The notes below the pieces were generated by a model. The model saw nothing but the letters and a program-made list of their open reading frames with translations. It was not told the DNA's origin and did not search any database. Both the position numbers and the translations under genes were made by a program. This document shows, piece after piece, positions 44,715 through 53,224 of a DNA stretch of 64,000 bases. Numbering within the stretch: the first letter of the stretch is position 1; each line of letters begins with the position of its first letter. This DNA is from Burkholderiales bacterium (GTDB taxonomy: Bacteria > Pseudomonadota > Gammaproteobacteria > Burkholderiales > Nitrosomonadaceae), in assembly GCA_024235735.1 (NCBI GenBank), contig JACKLU010000004.1:62001-126000 (forward strand). The letters are read 5' to 3'.

Positions 44715-45355
44715 GCTATCAGTGTGCTGAAATCGGCAACCACCAATGTTCCAGGAGGAAACGGATTGCTATCGCCGGGACGGACGCGGCCAAGGAATGC
44801 AGTGTCGTTGGCTTGCGCACCGGCGTAATCCGCCATGGCGTCGCCGATCATCAGGACGTTTTCAGGATTGAGCGCATGATCAGCCAGAATTTCCGCGATT
44901 AATGTTTCCTTGAGCTTGGGTGCGCCGCGCACCTGTTGGAAATAGCCAGCCAGGCCGCGGCGTTCAACGATAATCCTGAGTTCTGTTTCAGGTGTGCCGG
45001 AAGCCACAAACAGCGGAACTCTGCTGTGCTGCTGACGAATGAGTTCATAGGCACCGGGAACCGCATCAGCCGCGATAACAGCTTCCACGACGAGTTCGGA
45101 AAAGCGTTGGTCAAGCATCTGCTCTTCTGCGGGTGTCAGTGGCGATTTGTTCAATAACTGCTGCTGGAAATAGCGGAATTTGTTGTAGCGCGACAAGCCG
45201 CCATTTTGTGTATGGTATTTAACGACTTCGGCAACGATTGTTGCGCCATAGGGGCGATAAAGCGCCGCAAAAGCCTGCGTTTTAATATCCCCGGATTCCG
45301 CGATAACGCCATCAAAGTCAAAAATGATGGCCTGGAAAGCTGTCAGGTCAAACAT
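44711..45355 (-). CDS. HAD-superfamily phosphatase
   Basis: 214-residue HAD subfamily IA hydrolase. Motif I IIFDFDGVIAES has the nucleophile Asp13 and acid/base Asp15. Motif II is VASGTPETEL, motif III lysine in GAPKLKETL, and motif IV VLMIGDAMADYAGA. It has a helical cap (about 20-90). Probably removes phosphate from a sugar or sugar acid made by the neighbouring gene products, a role parallel to Kdo-8-P or NeuNAc-9-P phosphatases. Thirteen bases after the epimerase gene. Confidence 0.85.
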   Translation of the reverse strand: MFDLTAFQAIIFDFDGVIAESGDIKTQAFAALYRPYGATIVAEVVKYHTQNGGLSRYNKFRYFQQQLLNKSPLTPAEEQMLDQRFSELVVEAVIAADAVPGAYELIRQQHSRVPLFVASGTPETELRIIVERRGLAGYFQQVRGAPKLKETLIAEILADHALNPENVLMIGDAMADYAGAQANDTAFLGRVRPGDSNPFPPGTLVVADFSTLIA

Positions 45356-45368
45356 GCGTCAGTCTCGA

Positions 45369-46331
45369 TTATGCCCGGTTATCCGAGGAAGTGGGTGTGG
45401 CGTCATCGTTCTCGTCCGCGTGTTCCAGGTCTTGATGAATTTCGCGGATACAATCGAGCAGTCCCTGGCCAAGATCAACATGTTCGTTGAGCACCAGTTT
45501 GCGGCCGATACGCGGCTGGAAGGCATAGGGCGTGATTTCGTAGTGGTGGACGGCATTCGCTTCGTCAAAATGCAGTGTTATTGGCCACGGCATGATTTCA
45601 GAAATCATTGTCATGACGTCGCGGATGCGCAGCTTTTCCTGTCCGGTCAGAATGAGATGCCGGTTGGCGTATTCCGGTGCAAGCACTTGTACGCTCAGGC
45701 GCGCGGCGTCCTCGACATGGATATATTCACGCATGGCATTACCGCTGCCTCTGTAGGTGATGGTGTGATGCATGATGGCTTCGTGCAGCATGCGGTAGAT
45801 GCCGTTGCGCCGGTCACTGCGGCGGCCATACAGCGAGCCGTAGCGCAGAATGTTGTATTCGAGGCCGTAGCGATCATGATAGGTTTCGGTGAAGCGTTCG
45901 GCGGCCTGCTTGCTGGCGCGGTAAAAAGAGCCGGATTCCGAATAGACATATACGCTGCTGGCAAAAACAAAGCGTCGCGCATGGGCCAGGCGCGCGGCTT
46001 CAAGCACGTGCGTATTGCCGAGAACGTTGATCGCGGCGGTTGCTACCGGTTTGTCATGTGCTTCGTCGATATCGGCGATAGCGGCGAAGTTGTACACAAT
46101 GTCAGCGCCTTTGACGGCATCGATGACCTGTTGCAGATCCATGATGTCGCCGACAATCATTTCCTGATTCGTTTTTTGAAACGGGGACGGGCTGCGGTCG
46201 AATAAGCGTACCTGATAGCCTGCCACCGAGAGCGCATCGGCGACGTGGCTGCCCAGAAAACCACTGGCGCCGAATACGATAACAGTCTGACTGGAAGGTA
46301 AAAAATCAGGCGCTGCTTGGTTGTGCGTCAT
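45369..46331 (-). CDS. NAD-dependent epimerase/dehydratase (extended SDR)
   Basis: 320-residue extended short-chain dehydrogenase. The Rossmann motif VIVFGASGFLGSHVADAL, VYNFAAIADIDEA, and the catalytic YRASKQAAERF (YxxxK) are present. The family acts on nucleotide sugars such as UDP-glucose or GDP-mannose derivatives; the specific substrate is unknown. Its start lies inside the preceding dehydrogenase gene (26-base overlap), indicating strong coupling in the operon. Confidence 0.85.
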   Translation of the reverse strand: MTHNQAAPDFLPSSQTVIVFGASGFLGSHVADALSVAGYQVRLFDRSPSPFQKTNQEMIVGDIMDLQQVIDAVKGADIVYNFAAIADIDEAHDKPVATAAINVLGNTHVLEAARLAHARRFVFASSVYVYSESGSFYRASKQAAERFTETYHDRYGLEYNILRYGSLYGRRSDRRNGIYRMLHEAIMHHTITYRGSGNAMREYIHVEDAARLSVQVLAPEYANRHLILTGQEKLRIRDVMTMISEIMPWPITLHFDEANAVHHYEITPYAFQPRIGRKLVLNEHVDLGQGLLDCIREIHQDLEHADENDDATPTSSDNRA

Positions 46332-47259
46332 GAATTATGCCTGTGTTGATGAGTCCGTGAAGTAAATTTTCCGCAGCTTCCAGTTCCATGCGCTGACGTG
46401 ATTCGCGCGCCAGTGATCCAACGTGGGAAGACAGAATTAGATTGCTGCATTGGAGTAATGGACCCTGATAAGGTTCCTGTTCGAAGGCATCCAGTGCTGC
46501 CGCACTGAGCTGGCCATTGTCAAGCGCTGCTTTGAGCGCCTCCTCGTCAATCAAACCGCCGCGAGCGGCGTTGATGAGCAAGGCGCCGGGCTTCATCCGG
46601 GCTATCGCCTGGGCGTCGATCAGGTGGTGCAGTTCGGGGTTGTACGGCGTGTGCAGGCTGATGATATCAGCAGTCTCAAGCAGCTGTGTCAGCGGTTGCA
46701 ACGTGACACCTGCCGGCGCCTGATCAATGTGGGGGTCATAGGCAATGACATCGGCTTCAAATGCCTGGCATAGTTTTGCGACACGCTTGCCGATGTGGCC
46801 GAGCCCGATCAGTCCGACAGTCTGAGCGGCAAGCAGCCCGCCTTGCGTGCGCGGCCATTCGCCACTGCGGATTTGCCGGTCTGTTTCGCAGAGCCGTCTC
46901 AGACTGGCCAGTATCAATCCCAGAGTGAGTTCGGCGACAGCCTGCGCGGGCGCTTCCGGCGTGTTGTAGACAGTGATGCCATGGTTCCGGGCCGCAGCCA
47001 GATCGACGCTGTCCATACCTGTGCCGCAGCGTGAAATGACCTTGAGGTTTTTTGCGCATTGAATTACGCGCGCCGTGAGCGGTTCAACACCGGCAATCAT
47101 GCCGATTACGTCGTCTTTCAACAGTTCTGCGGCTTCGTCTTCGGTCAGCTTGCGGCCATGGGGATTGGTCACCAGCTCCAGGCCTGCCTGAATGAGGCGC
47201 TGGATGACCGGGTTATTGGCGGTGTCGAATGATGATGTGGAAATGATAAATTTGCGCAT
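46306..47259 (-). CDS. D-2-hydroxyacid dehydrogenase (phosphoglycerate dehydrogenase-like)
   Basis: 317 residues. NAD-binding TVGLIGLGHIGKRVAKL (GxGxxG), catalytic Arg in LINAARGGLIDEEAL, Glu in FEQEPYQG and His in LSSHVGSLAR. It lacks the C-terminal ACT domain of SerA, so it is a short PGDH-like enzyme. In this operon it more likely reduces or oxidises a 2-keto acid of sugar metabolism than makes serine. Five bases downstream of the aldolase gene. Confidence 0.83.
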   Translation of the reverse strand: MRKFIISTSSFDTANNPVIQRLIQAGLELVTNPHGRKLTEDEAAELLKDDVIGMIAGVEPLTARVIQCAKNLKVISRCGTGMDSVDLAAARNHGITVYNTPEAPAQAVAELTLGLILASLRRLCETDRQIRSGEWPRTQGGLLAAQTVGLIGLGHIGKRVAKLCQAFEADVIAYDPHIDQAPAGVTLQPLTQLLETADIISLHTPYNPELHHLIDAQAIARMKPGALLINAARGGLIDEEALKAALDNGQLSAAALDAFEQEPYQGPLLQCSNLILSSHVGSLARESRQRMELEAAENLLHGLINTGIIHDAQPSSA

Positions 47260-47264
47260 AGCGT

Positions 47265-48026
47265 TTACAGAAATGTTCGTATTCGTTGCATGTGGCTGCG
47301 GCAGATGGAATCCAGAATGCGGATATCCAGACTGTAGCCCAGAAAGTTAAAGCCCGATTGGATACGCTGCTGCAAGGCTTCAAGATCGGGCTCGATGACA
47401 TGAATGCCGCCGGGCTTGCCGGCGCGTTTTCCAGCCTCGAGTATGCGGTTGATGGCGGTCTGCACATCGGGATGATTCAGATCGCCGGGGCGGCCCATGG
47501 AGCCCGAAAGATCATAGGGTCCAATGATATAGGCGTCGATGCCGGGCACAGCAAGAATCGAGTCAATGGCATTGACGGCGTCAATATGCTCGATCATTAC
47601 GACAATCACGGCATTTTGTTCAAGCCACTGCCGGTAGTCCTGGAAGCTGGCGCCAAACCCCTGTGCGCGGGCGAGTCCGACGCCGCGTTGGCCGCGCGGC
47701 GGATAGTATACCGCGTCGACAGCGGACTGGGCGTCTGCCGCGGACTTGATCATGGGCACCATCACGCCTGTTGCGCCGGCGTCCATGACGCGCTTGATCT
47801 GATCAGGATGGTTGGACGTCAATCGCGCAATGGCCGGGCACTGCCTGCCGTCCAGCACCTGGATGATTGTTTGAACTTCGTTGAGTTCCAGGACGCTGTG
47901 CTCCATGTCGAGCACCAGCCAGTCGAAGCCCGCCGAAGCCATAATTTCGGCAATCGCGGTGTGCCCCAGTGTTATCCAGGAGCCGATGGTAATTTCAGAT
48001 TGCGCCAGTTTTGTTTTGAGTTGCAT
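47265..48026 (-). CDS. HpcH/HpaI-family class II aldolase
   Basis: 253-residue TIM-barrel aldolase of the 4-hydroxy-2-oxoheptanedioate / 2-keto-3-deoxy-sugar-acid type. Catalytic His in LVLDMEHSVLELNE, Arg in AIARLTSN, and metal-binding Glu and Asp in MIEHIDAVNAID and DAYIIGPYDLSGSMG are intact. The reaction is reversible cleavage or formation of a 3-deoxy-2-ulosonic acid from pyruvate (or a related keto acid) and an aldehyde. Next to a KdsB-like cytidylyltransferase, synthesis of a deoxy-ulosonic acid for surface glycan is a good hypothesis. Confidence 0.85.
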   Translation of the reverse strand: MQLKTKLAQSEITIGSWITLGHTAIAEIMASAGFDWLVLDMEHSVLELNEVQTIIQVLDGRQCPAIARLTSNHPDQIKRVMDAGATGVMVPMIKSAADAQSAVDAVYYPPRGQRGVGLARAQGFGASFQDYRQWLEQNAVIVVMIEHIDAVNAIDSILAVPGIDAYIIGPYDLSGSMGRPGDLNHPDVQTAINRILEAGKRAGKPGGIHVIEPDLEALQQRIQSGFNFLGYSLDIRILDSICRSHMQRIRTFL

Positions 48027-48044
48027 GGCTTTCGGATATCAGAA

Positions 48045-48794
48045 TTAATAGCGGGACAACAATAGATCGTTTTTCATGAGTTCGGCAACCCGCGCCAGAT
48101 CAGCTTCGGTGTCGACGGCCTGTGTATTGAATTCGGTCGGTACCATTCTGACTTTGTAGCCATGTTCAAGCAGCCGCAGCATATCCACAGACTCCAGTTG
48201 TTCCAGTGGTGTCGGTGGCAGGTGGGTGTAGCGGAACAGCATGTCGCGGCGAAACGGAATAATGCACACTTGTTTGTATGCTGCGGTTTGCGGGAAACCG
48301 GTCTTGGCCAATGTGGGTATCGGTTGGCGTGACATGTAAATGGCGTTATTGGATTGATCCATGACGACTTTGATTGTGTTGGGGTCACGAAAATCCGATT
48401 CCTGTTCGATGCGACGTACCAGATTGACGCAGCCGATTTCGTAATTATCCGCAAAAGGTTTGACTGCGGCATCAATCATGTCCGGGTGTGTCATCGGTTC
48501 ATCGCCCTGCACCATGACAATCAGGTCGGCCTCCAATTGGGCTACGGCTTCGGCCACCCGGTCGCTCGCGCGTTCATGAGTGTCGGCGGTCATGATAACG
48601 GGGGCGCCGAAATCCTCGGCAGCCTGACGTATTGCTTCGTCACAGGTTGCGATATAGGTTGCGTCAAGCACTGTGCTCAGTGCGACACGTTTGTAAATAT
48701 GCTCTATCATGGGACGGCCCAGAAGCGGTGCGAGCGGCTTGCCGGGATAGCGTGTTGATCCCATCCGGGCGGGTATGACAGCGATCGTTTTCAT
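48045..48794 (-). CDS. KdsB-like CMP-sugar cytidylyltransferase
   Basis: 249 residues of the 3-deoxy-manno-octulosonate cytidylyltransferase family. Nucleotide-binding IPARMGSTRYPGKPLAPLLG and metal-binding VMVQGDEPMTHP are intact. The sugar-site motif reads THERASDRVAEA instead of the usual HxSGTxR of true KdsB, which points to a different ulosonic acid or a side branch of the family. It activates a sugar acid as the CMP derivative. First gene of the minus-strand operon, divergent from the glycan genes that start at 49150. Confidence 0.82.
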   Translation of the reverse strand: MKTIAVIPARMGSTRYPGKPLAPLLGRPMIEHIYKRVALSTVLDATYIATCDEAIRQAAEDFGAPVIMTADTHERASDRVAEAVAQLEADLIVMVQGDEPMTHPDMIDAAVKPFADNYEIGCVNLVRRIEQESDFRDPNTIKVVMDQSNNAIYMSRQPIPTLAKTGFPQTAAYKQVCIIPFRRDMLFRYTHLPPTPLEQLESVDMLRLLEHGYKVRMVPTEFNTQAVDTEADLARVAELMKNDLLLSRY

Positions 48795-49149
48795 CAGATT
48801 GTTATGTCAGTAGGGTGTGGTATAAGGTCTATGGGGTAAGGTTTATTGCCTTTTTGAGATGCTCAGGCGCAGCGCACTATTATCCGATTTATCCGTCAGT
48901 CAGGGCAAGTTTATTCGAGTGGATAGCGCAGTAGCGATGAAACTCAAGGAATGAAGTTGCTTGATTGCGACAGTTTCGCGCAGAATTTGGCGCAGCCTCT
49001 GTGGCGGCTGGCGTAGTGACGAGTGCGCGTGTAGAATTGGTGGGAATTTTCTTGCGGACATCCATACATACAGATGACTGTTCGTGCGGCGAAAAGCGGT
49101 AAAGTTAGCTTTATTTTTAAACCATCAAATTTACGTTCATGTTCAAGGG
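48795..49149. other. Divergent promoter region between two glycan operons
   Basis: About 355 bases with no credible gene. It must hold the promoters for the KdsB-like operon (leftward) and the glycan transferase operon (rightward). An open frame from a GTG at 49084 joins the downstream gene but has no family-like sequence. No clear -10/-35 or hairpin stands out. Confidence 0.4.
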
Positions 49150-50433
49150 ATGAAAGCCCTTTTTTTTCTTCGTCATTATAATGATATCGATCACATTGCA
49201 CCGGTGATCTATCAATGGGCAATAACAGGTCATCAATGTGATGTCGTGCTGCTCGGTTCGGCCAGATTCCGTCATGATTACCGTATTCAATATCTCAAGC
49301 AGCTTTCCGGCGTGCGTGTCGCGCATATCAGGGAGGCGCTGGGCTGGTGGCATTTCCTGATGTGGCGTTTGCAGACGTACATGCTGACCGGTAATGTCAG
49401 GCGCATCCCGGTACTCGGTTTGTTAGCCGCGCGATTGTCGGAGCGGCATGACCAGGCCCGGCGTGAGCAATTGTGGCGAAAGACAACTGATATGTTGCTG
49501 ACGCGCTGTTTCGGGGATGCCGATGGCGGAGTGATCACGTTTGACTGGGTGGAAAGGAACTCGGTGATCAGCGTGGAATGGATAAAAATATTGATAGCGA
49601 TGGCGCATGCCAGAAAAATGCGCGTGATTTCATTGCCGCATGGCGATAGTCCGCATATCAATCAGCTGATTCGCCGTGGTGAAAGAAAGGTGGGGCCGGA
49701 CACCGTGTTTTCCAATGCGGATATTTTTGACCGGCTGGTTGTGCCGAATGAATTGTGCGCAAAACGTTTCCGTCCTTTTCTGGATGAAAAAAAGATTGCC
49801 GTCCTGGGTTCGCCGCGTTTTTGCGCGGAATGGCTGGTCAGGTTGAATGAAATTTTACCGCCGTCACCGATCAAGCGTTCGGACAGCCGGTTAAAAATCG
49901 TCATGTTTCTGAGAAAAGCGAATTTCACGACGTTCTGGGAGGAAGTTGCCGAAGTCGTTCATTTGATTGCCGAGCTGCCGGGAACGGAAATCATCATTAA
50001 ACCGCATACCCGCAGTGGATGGAAACAGTCGCTGACCAAAGACAAGTCAATTAAACAGCTGCCGAATGTCAGTATCGCCGATGACAATGCGCACTCCGCA
50101 CATTTGATGAACTGGGCCGATGTCATTATCGATCTCGCCACTTCGGTGATTTTTGAGGCCGTGAGAACGAAAAAACCGGTGCTGGCTGCGGATTATCTGA
50201 TTGCGGGGCGCTCGACGGTGGCCTACTATATGCCGGAGACAGAACTCCGCTGCCGCGATGATGTATATGAAAAAATCAATCATTTTCTGAACAATGGTTG
50301 CGCTGATTTTTATATCGAGGCGCATCGTCAGCGTTTTTTGCAGGAAATGCTCGATGTACCGGATGAAAACGTTCTGCAACATTACGTAGCACTGTTGGAA
50401 GAATCATTCGGGGAAATAAAAACTGCGGAATGA
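49150..50433 (+). CDS. Putative surface-glycan transferase (GT-B or glycerophosphotransferase-like)
   Basis: About 427 residues, cytoplasmic. The second half resembles the nucleotide-binding half of GT-B and CDP-glycerol glycerophosphotransferase-type enzymes: RLKIVMFLRKANF, TEIIIKPHTRSGW, and DVIIDLATSVIFEAVRTKKPVLA. The N-terminal half begins MKALFFLRHYNDIDHIAPVIYQW. The acceptor and donor are unknown; given the divergent KdsB-like operon, a CMP-activated sugar acid is a candidate donor. ATG at 49150 is preferred to GTG 49084 because conserved-looking sequence starts there. Confidence 0.6.
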   Translation: MKALFFLRHYNDIDHIAPVIYQWAITGHQCDVVLLGSARFRHDYRIQYLKQLSGVRVAHIREALGWWHFLMWRLQTYMLTGNVRRIPVLGLLAARLSERHDQARREQLWRKTTDMLLTRCFGDADGGVITFDWVERNSVISVEWIKILIAMAHARKMRVISLPHGDSPHINQLIRRGERKVGPDTVFSNADIFDRLVVPNELCAKRFRPFLDEKKIAVLGSPRFCAEWLVRLNEILPPSPIKRSDSRLKIVMFLRKANFTTFWEEVAEVVHLIAELPGTEIIIKPHTRSGWKQSLTKDKSIKQLPNVSIADDNAHSAHLMNWADVIIDLATSVIFEAVRTKKPVLAADYLIAGRSTVAYYMPETELRCRDDVYEKINHFLNNGCADFYIEAHRQRFLQEMLDVPDENVLQHYVALLEESFGEIKTAE

Positions 50434-50455
50434 AATAAACAGAGGATATGCTTCG

Positions 50456-51223
50456 ATGGTTAAATTTCTAAACAATTGCATTGCTGCGTTTTATCAGCTG
50501 ATCGGGGGAGTTACGCGAACTACGGTCAGAGGCATTTCTATACGTGTTGCTGTTGATCACTGGCGAGTATTGAGACGTGTGCAGACCTATTCGATCAAAG
50601 AACCGGACACACTGGATTGGCTTGATCAGTTCAAGCCGGATTCCTGCTACTTTGATATTGGAGCGAATATCGGTCAGTATTCGCTGTACCCGGCAAAAAA
50701 ATATGGCGTGGCTGTGCGAGTATTTGCTTTCGAGCCACAGAGCAACAATTACCATGTGTTGAATAAAAATATTTATATTAACGATCTCGCCGATAATATC
50801 GCGGCATATTGTGTCGCAGTTTCGGGTAAAACAGAGTTTTCGAAACTCTATATTCCTAAATATATTCCCGGTGGAAATCGCTCTCAATTCGGTCAGGAAG
50901 ATATCCGGAATATGCGAGTCCCCACATCGCATACTCAGGGCATGTTTGGCGTCACATTGGATGATCTGTGCGGTCAATGGGGATTTCCTTATCCCAACTA
51001 CATGAAGATTGATGTGGATGGTATAGAGATTCCAATTCTGAAAGGTGCTGAGAAGGTACTGCGGAATCCACAGCTTGTTTCGGTGATTATCGAGCTGGGA
51101 ACGGCTGAAGAGCAGCAGGAAGCGGTGCAGTTGATGCAAGCGGCTGGTTTCGAAGTTAAGCATAAAACTACCCGGAACTGGGGTGAAACCTGTTTTATAT
51201 TCGAGCGTCCATCATTGCAATAA
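50456..51223 (+). CDS. FkbM-family methyltransferase
   Basis: 255 residues. SAM motif SCYFDIGANIGQYSLYPAKK, VRVFAFEPQSNNYHVLNKNI, and the FkbM C-terminal signature YMKIDVDGIEIPILKGAEKVL. FkbM enzymes methylate hydroxyl groups, often of sugars in surface polysaccharides. It begins 22 bases after the glycan transferase-like gene and its stop is followed closely by the ligase-like gene. The exact acceptor is unknown. Confidence 0.87.
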   Translation: MVKFLNNCIAAFYQLIGGVTRTTVRGISIRVAVDHWRVLRRVQTYSIKEPDTLDWLDQFKPDSCYFDIGANIGQYSLYPAKKYGVAVRVFAFEPQSNNYHVLNKNIYINDLADNIAAYCVAVSGKTEFSKLYIPKYIPGGNRSQFGQEDIRNMRVPTSHTQGMFGVTLDDLCGQWGFPYPNYMKIDVDGIEIPILKGAEKVLRNPQLVSVIIELGTAEEQQEAVQLMQAAGFEVKHKTTRNWGETCFIFERPSLQ

Positions 51224-51232
51224 TGTGTCCTT

Positions 51233-52474
51233 TTGATATCCGGCATTTTTATTAATCGAATCGCTTTGTCGGGTTTTATACGGTCAAGCGCACCGCATCG
51301 GGAAATTCTGATCAGAGTCGCTCTGATCGCTTTTTGTCTTGGCTTGTGGTTTGGTACATTATATGTATTTCTTGTTGTTCTGCTGGTGATGGCATGGCTG
51401 GTGGATGACGGACACAAAAAAATAGGGTCATTGCTGAAAGAACCATTGGTGCGGGCCATTGGTATTTTTTGCTGCCTTTTGTTGTTGGGGCTACTCTGGG
51501 CCGAAACATTTCCAGAGGGACGGCATAAGTGGACCAAGTATCTGCTGCTGCTGATTTATATCCCATTCCTGAGTCTGCTCAATCAGCAACGCTTGCCCTG
51601 GGCCATAGGCGCCGCAGGTGCGGGATTTGGTCTGGTGCTGTTGAGCGGGTTATATGCCTGGCTGGTTGAGCAGCAGCAGGGCATACCGCTGTTTAATATG
51701 TCTTATCTGACATTTTCAGCTTTGCTGGGTATCGCCAGTATTTTTTTATGCTGTTGTGCGTGCATGAGCCGGAATCGAATAGTGCAGATGCTGTTTTTTT
51801 TGTTGGCGCTGGCGTTTCTCTATCTGCAATTCCAGCAAAGTGCGCGCAGTTTTCTGTTGGCGACGCTGGCGACCCTGATGATTGTGTTAATGATTTACTT
51901 TCGCGTATCGTTACGCACTTTAACCCAGATTGCCGGGTTCGTATTGTTGGTGGTGATTGCTTTTGCCTACACTAGTCCGGTTATTTCGGAAAGATGGCAG
52001 CAGGCCAGGCTTGATTTTGAAAATATCCGGCTGGGACAATACAACAACAGTATCGGTTATCGTCTCGCGTTGTGGGATGTGGGACTGCAAGGCATCGCGG
52101 AAAAACCTTTGTTAGGGCACGGCACGGGAATGCCGGAGCAGTATTTTGATCAGGTTGTTGTGCATTATAAGAATGGAATTTATGCGAATCTGCCCGTGTT
52201 TCAGCAGACATCGCATTATCATAACGACTGGATAGAAATCGGCATGCATTTAGGTATTGTGGGGATGGCGTCATTGATGTATTTGCTATGGGCGTGGTAT
52301 GGAGCGCTGGCGCAGGCTCGGTTGAGCCTGCCCGCGGTAGCTATGGTCAGCTTTGTATTTTTTTCAGGACTGACAGAAACGTTTCTGCTTTTTGCGCGTA
52401 TGCCGGTTTTTTTGCTGGTGATTACGGCGCTCGCGGTCAGCTGGCAAAGATTGCGGTTGAATCCTGTTGCATAG
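51233..52474 (+). CDS. O-antigen ligase / polymerase family membrane protein
   Basis: 413 residues with about ten to twelve hydrophobic helices and a large periplasmic loop (about 265-340). The loop contains the Wzy_C-type pattern GYRLALWDVGLQGIAEKPLLGHGTG and HYHNDWIEIGMHLGIVGM. This is the WaaL/Wzy/PglL-like superfamily that joins or polymerises undecaprenyl-linked glycans. Ligase and polymerase cannot be told apart from sequence alone. The start is uncertain: TTG 51233 is the only candidate before the first helix. Confidence 0.8.
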   Translation: MISGIFINRIALSGFIRSSAPHREILIRVALIAFCLGLWFGTLYVFLVVLLVMAWLVDDGHKKIGSLLKEPLVRAIGIFCCLLLLGLLWAETFPEGRHKWTKYLLLLIYIPFLSLLNQQRLPWAIGAAGAGFGLVLLSGLYAWLVEQQQGIPLFNMSYLTFSALLGIASIFLCCCACMSRNRIVQMLFFLLALAFLYLQFQQSARSFLLATLATLMIVLMIYFRVSLRTLTQIAGFVLLVVIAFAYTSPVISERWQQARLDFENIRLGQYNNSIGYRLALWDVGLQGIAEKPLLGHGTGMPEQYFDQVVVHYKNGIYANLPVFQQTSHYHNDWIEIGMHLGIVGMASLMYLLWAWYGALAQARLSLPAVAMVSFVFFSGLTETFLLFARMPVFLLVITALAVSWQRLRLNPVA

Positions 52475-52522
52475 ATAATGAAATGGAAAGAGTAGTGGAG
52501 CAATTTCCAGCGAGGAGAGAAA

Positions 52523-53224
52523 ATGGCTGATTTGAAAAAACCAACATCTGAAAATCCGAATAGCATTATTCCGGTACATCCCGCAATAGAGATTTATATG
52601 CGAGGTCTGGTCGGAAAAACCGATGATCCGGTACTGTTGGCAATGGAAGAGCTGGCAAGGCAGAAGAATTTTCCGATTGTTAATAGGCTGGTCGGTATAT
52701 TTCTTGAAACACAGGCAATCATGGTGGGCGCTAAACGTATTTTCGAGTTTGGCAGCGGTTACGGTTATTCGGCATACTGGTTTGCGCGCGCGGTGGGTAG
52801 CGATGGGCAGGTGATCTGCAGTGATGGTAAACAGGAAAATAAAACGCGCGCGGAACAATTGCTGACTTCAACGGAAACCTCGGCGAAACTGTGGGAACGG
52901 ATTACATTTCATGTGGGCATGGCGCAGGATGTTTTTGCGCAGACCGATGGCGTGTTTGATATCTGCTATAACGATGTCGATAAGGGGGGGTACCCTGAGG
53001 TGTGGCGCATGGCCAAAGAGAGAATTCGTCCGGGCGGACTGTATATTGCAGACAATGTACTCTGGCATGGCCGCGTGGCTGCGGAGGTGTATACAGACGT
53101 CGAGCTGGGTTGGACAGAAGCTATTGTGGAGCATAACAGGCTTATTTTTGACGACCCCGACTTTGATGCATTCATCAATCCAACACGTGACGGTGTTCTT
53201 GTCGCGCGCAGGAAAAAAGATTAA
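52523..53224 (+). CDS. O-methyltransferase (class I, catechol-type)
   Basis: 233 residues of the SAM-dependent O-methyltransferase family 3 type. SAM motif IFEFGSGYGYSAYWFARAVG, acidic VICSDGKQEN, metal or catalytic region FDICYNDVDKGGYPEV and GGLYIADNVLWHGRV. GAGGAGAG precedes the ATG. It closes the rightward glycan operon, so a sugar or lipid-linked acceptor is possible; small phenolic acceptors are usual in the family. Confidence 0.85.
   Translation: MADLKKPTSENPNSIIPVHPAIEIYMRGLVGKTDDPVLLAMEELARQKNFPIVNRLVGIFLETQAIMVGAKRIFEFGSGYGYSAYWFARAVGSDGQVICSDGKQENKTRAEQLLTSTETSAKLWERITFHVGMAQDVFAQTDGVFDICYNDVDKGGYPEVWRMAKERIRPGGLYIADNVLWHGRVAAEVYTDVELGWTEAIVEHNRLIFDDPDFDAFINPTRDGVLVARRKKD

Noticed and set aside
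45324..46205. 293-codon open frame opposite the epimerase gene
   Set aside because: Antisense shadow of a conserved SDR gene; no recognisable domain.
47286..48065. 259-codon open frame opposite the aldolase gene
   Set aside because: Antisense shadow; catalytic motifs of the aldolase on the other strand are intact.
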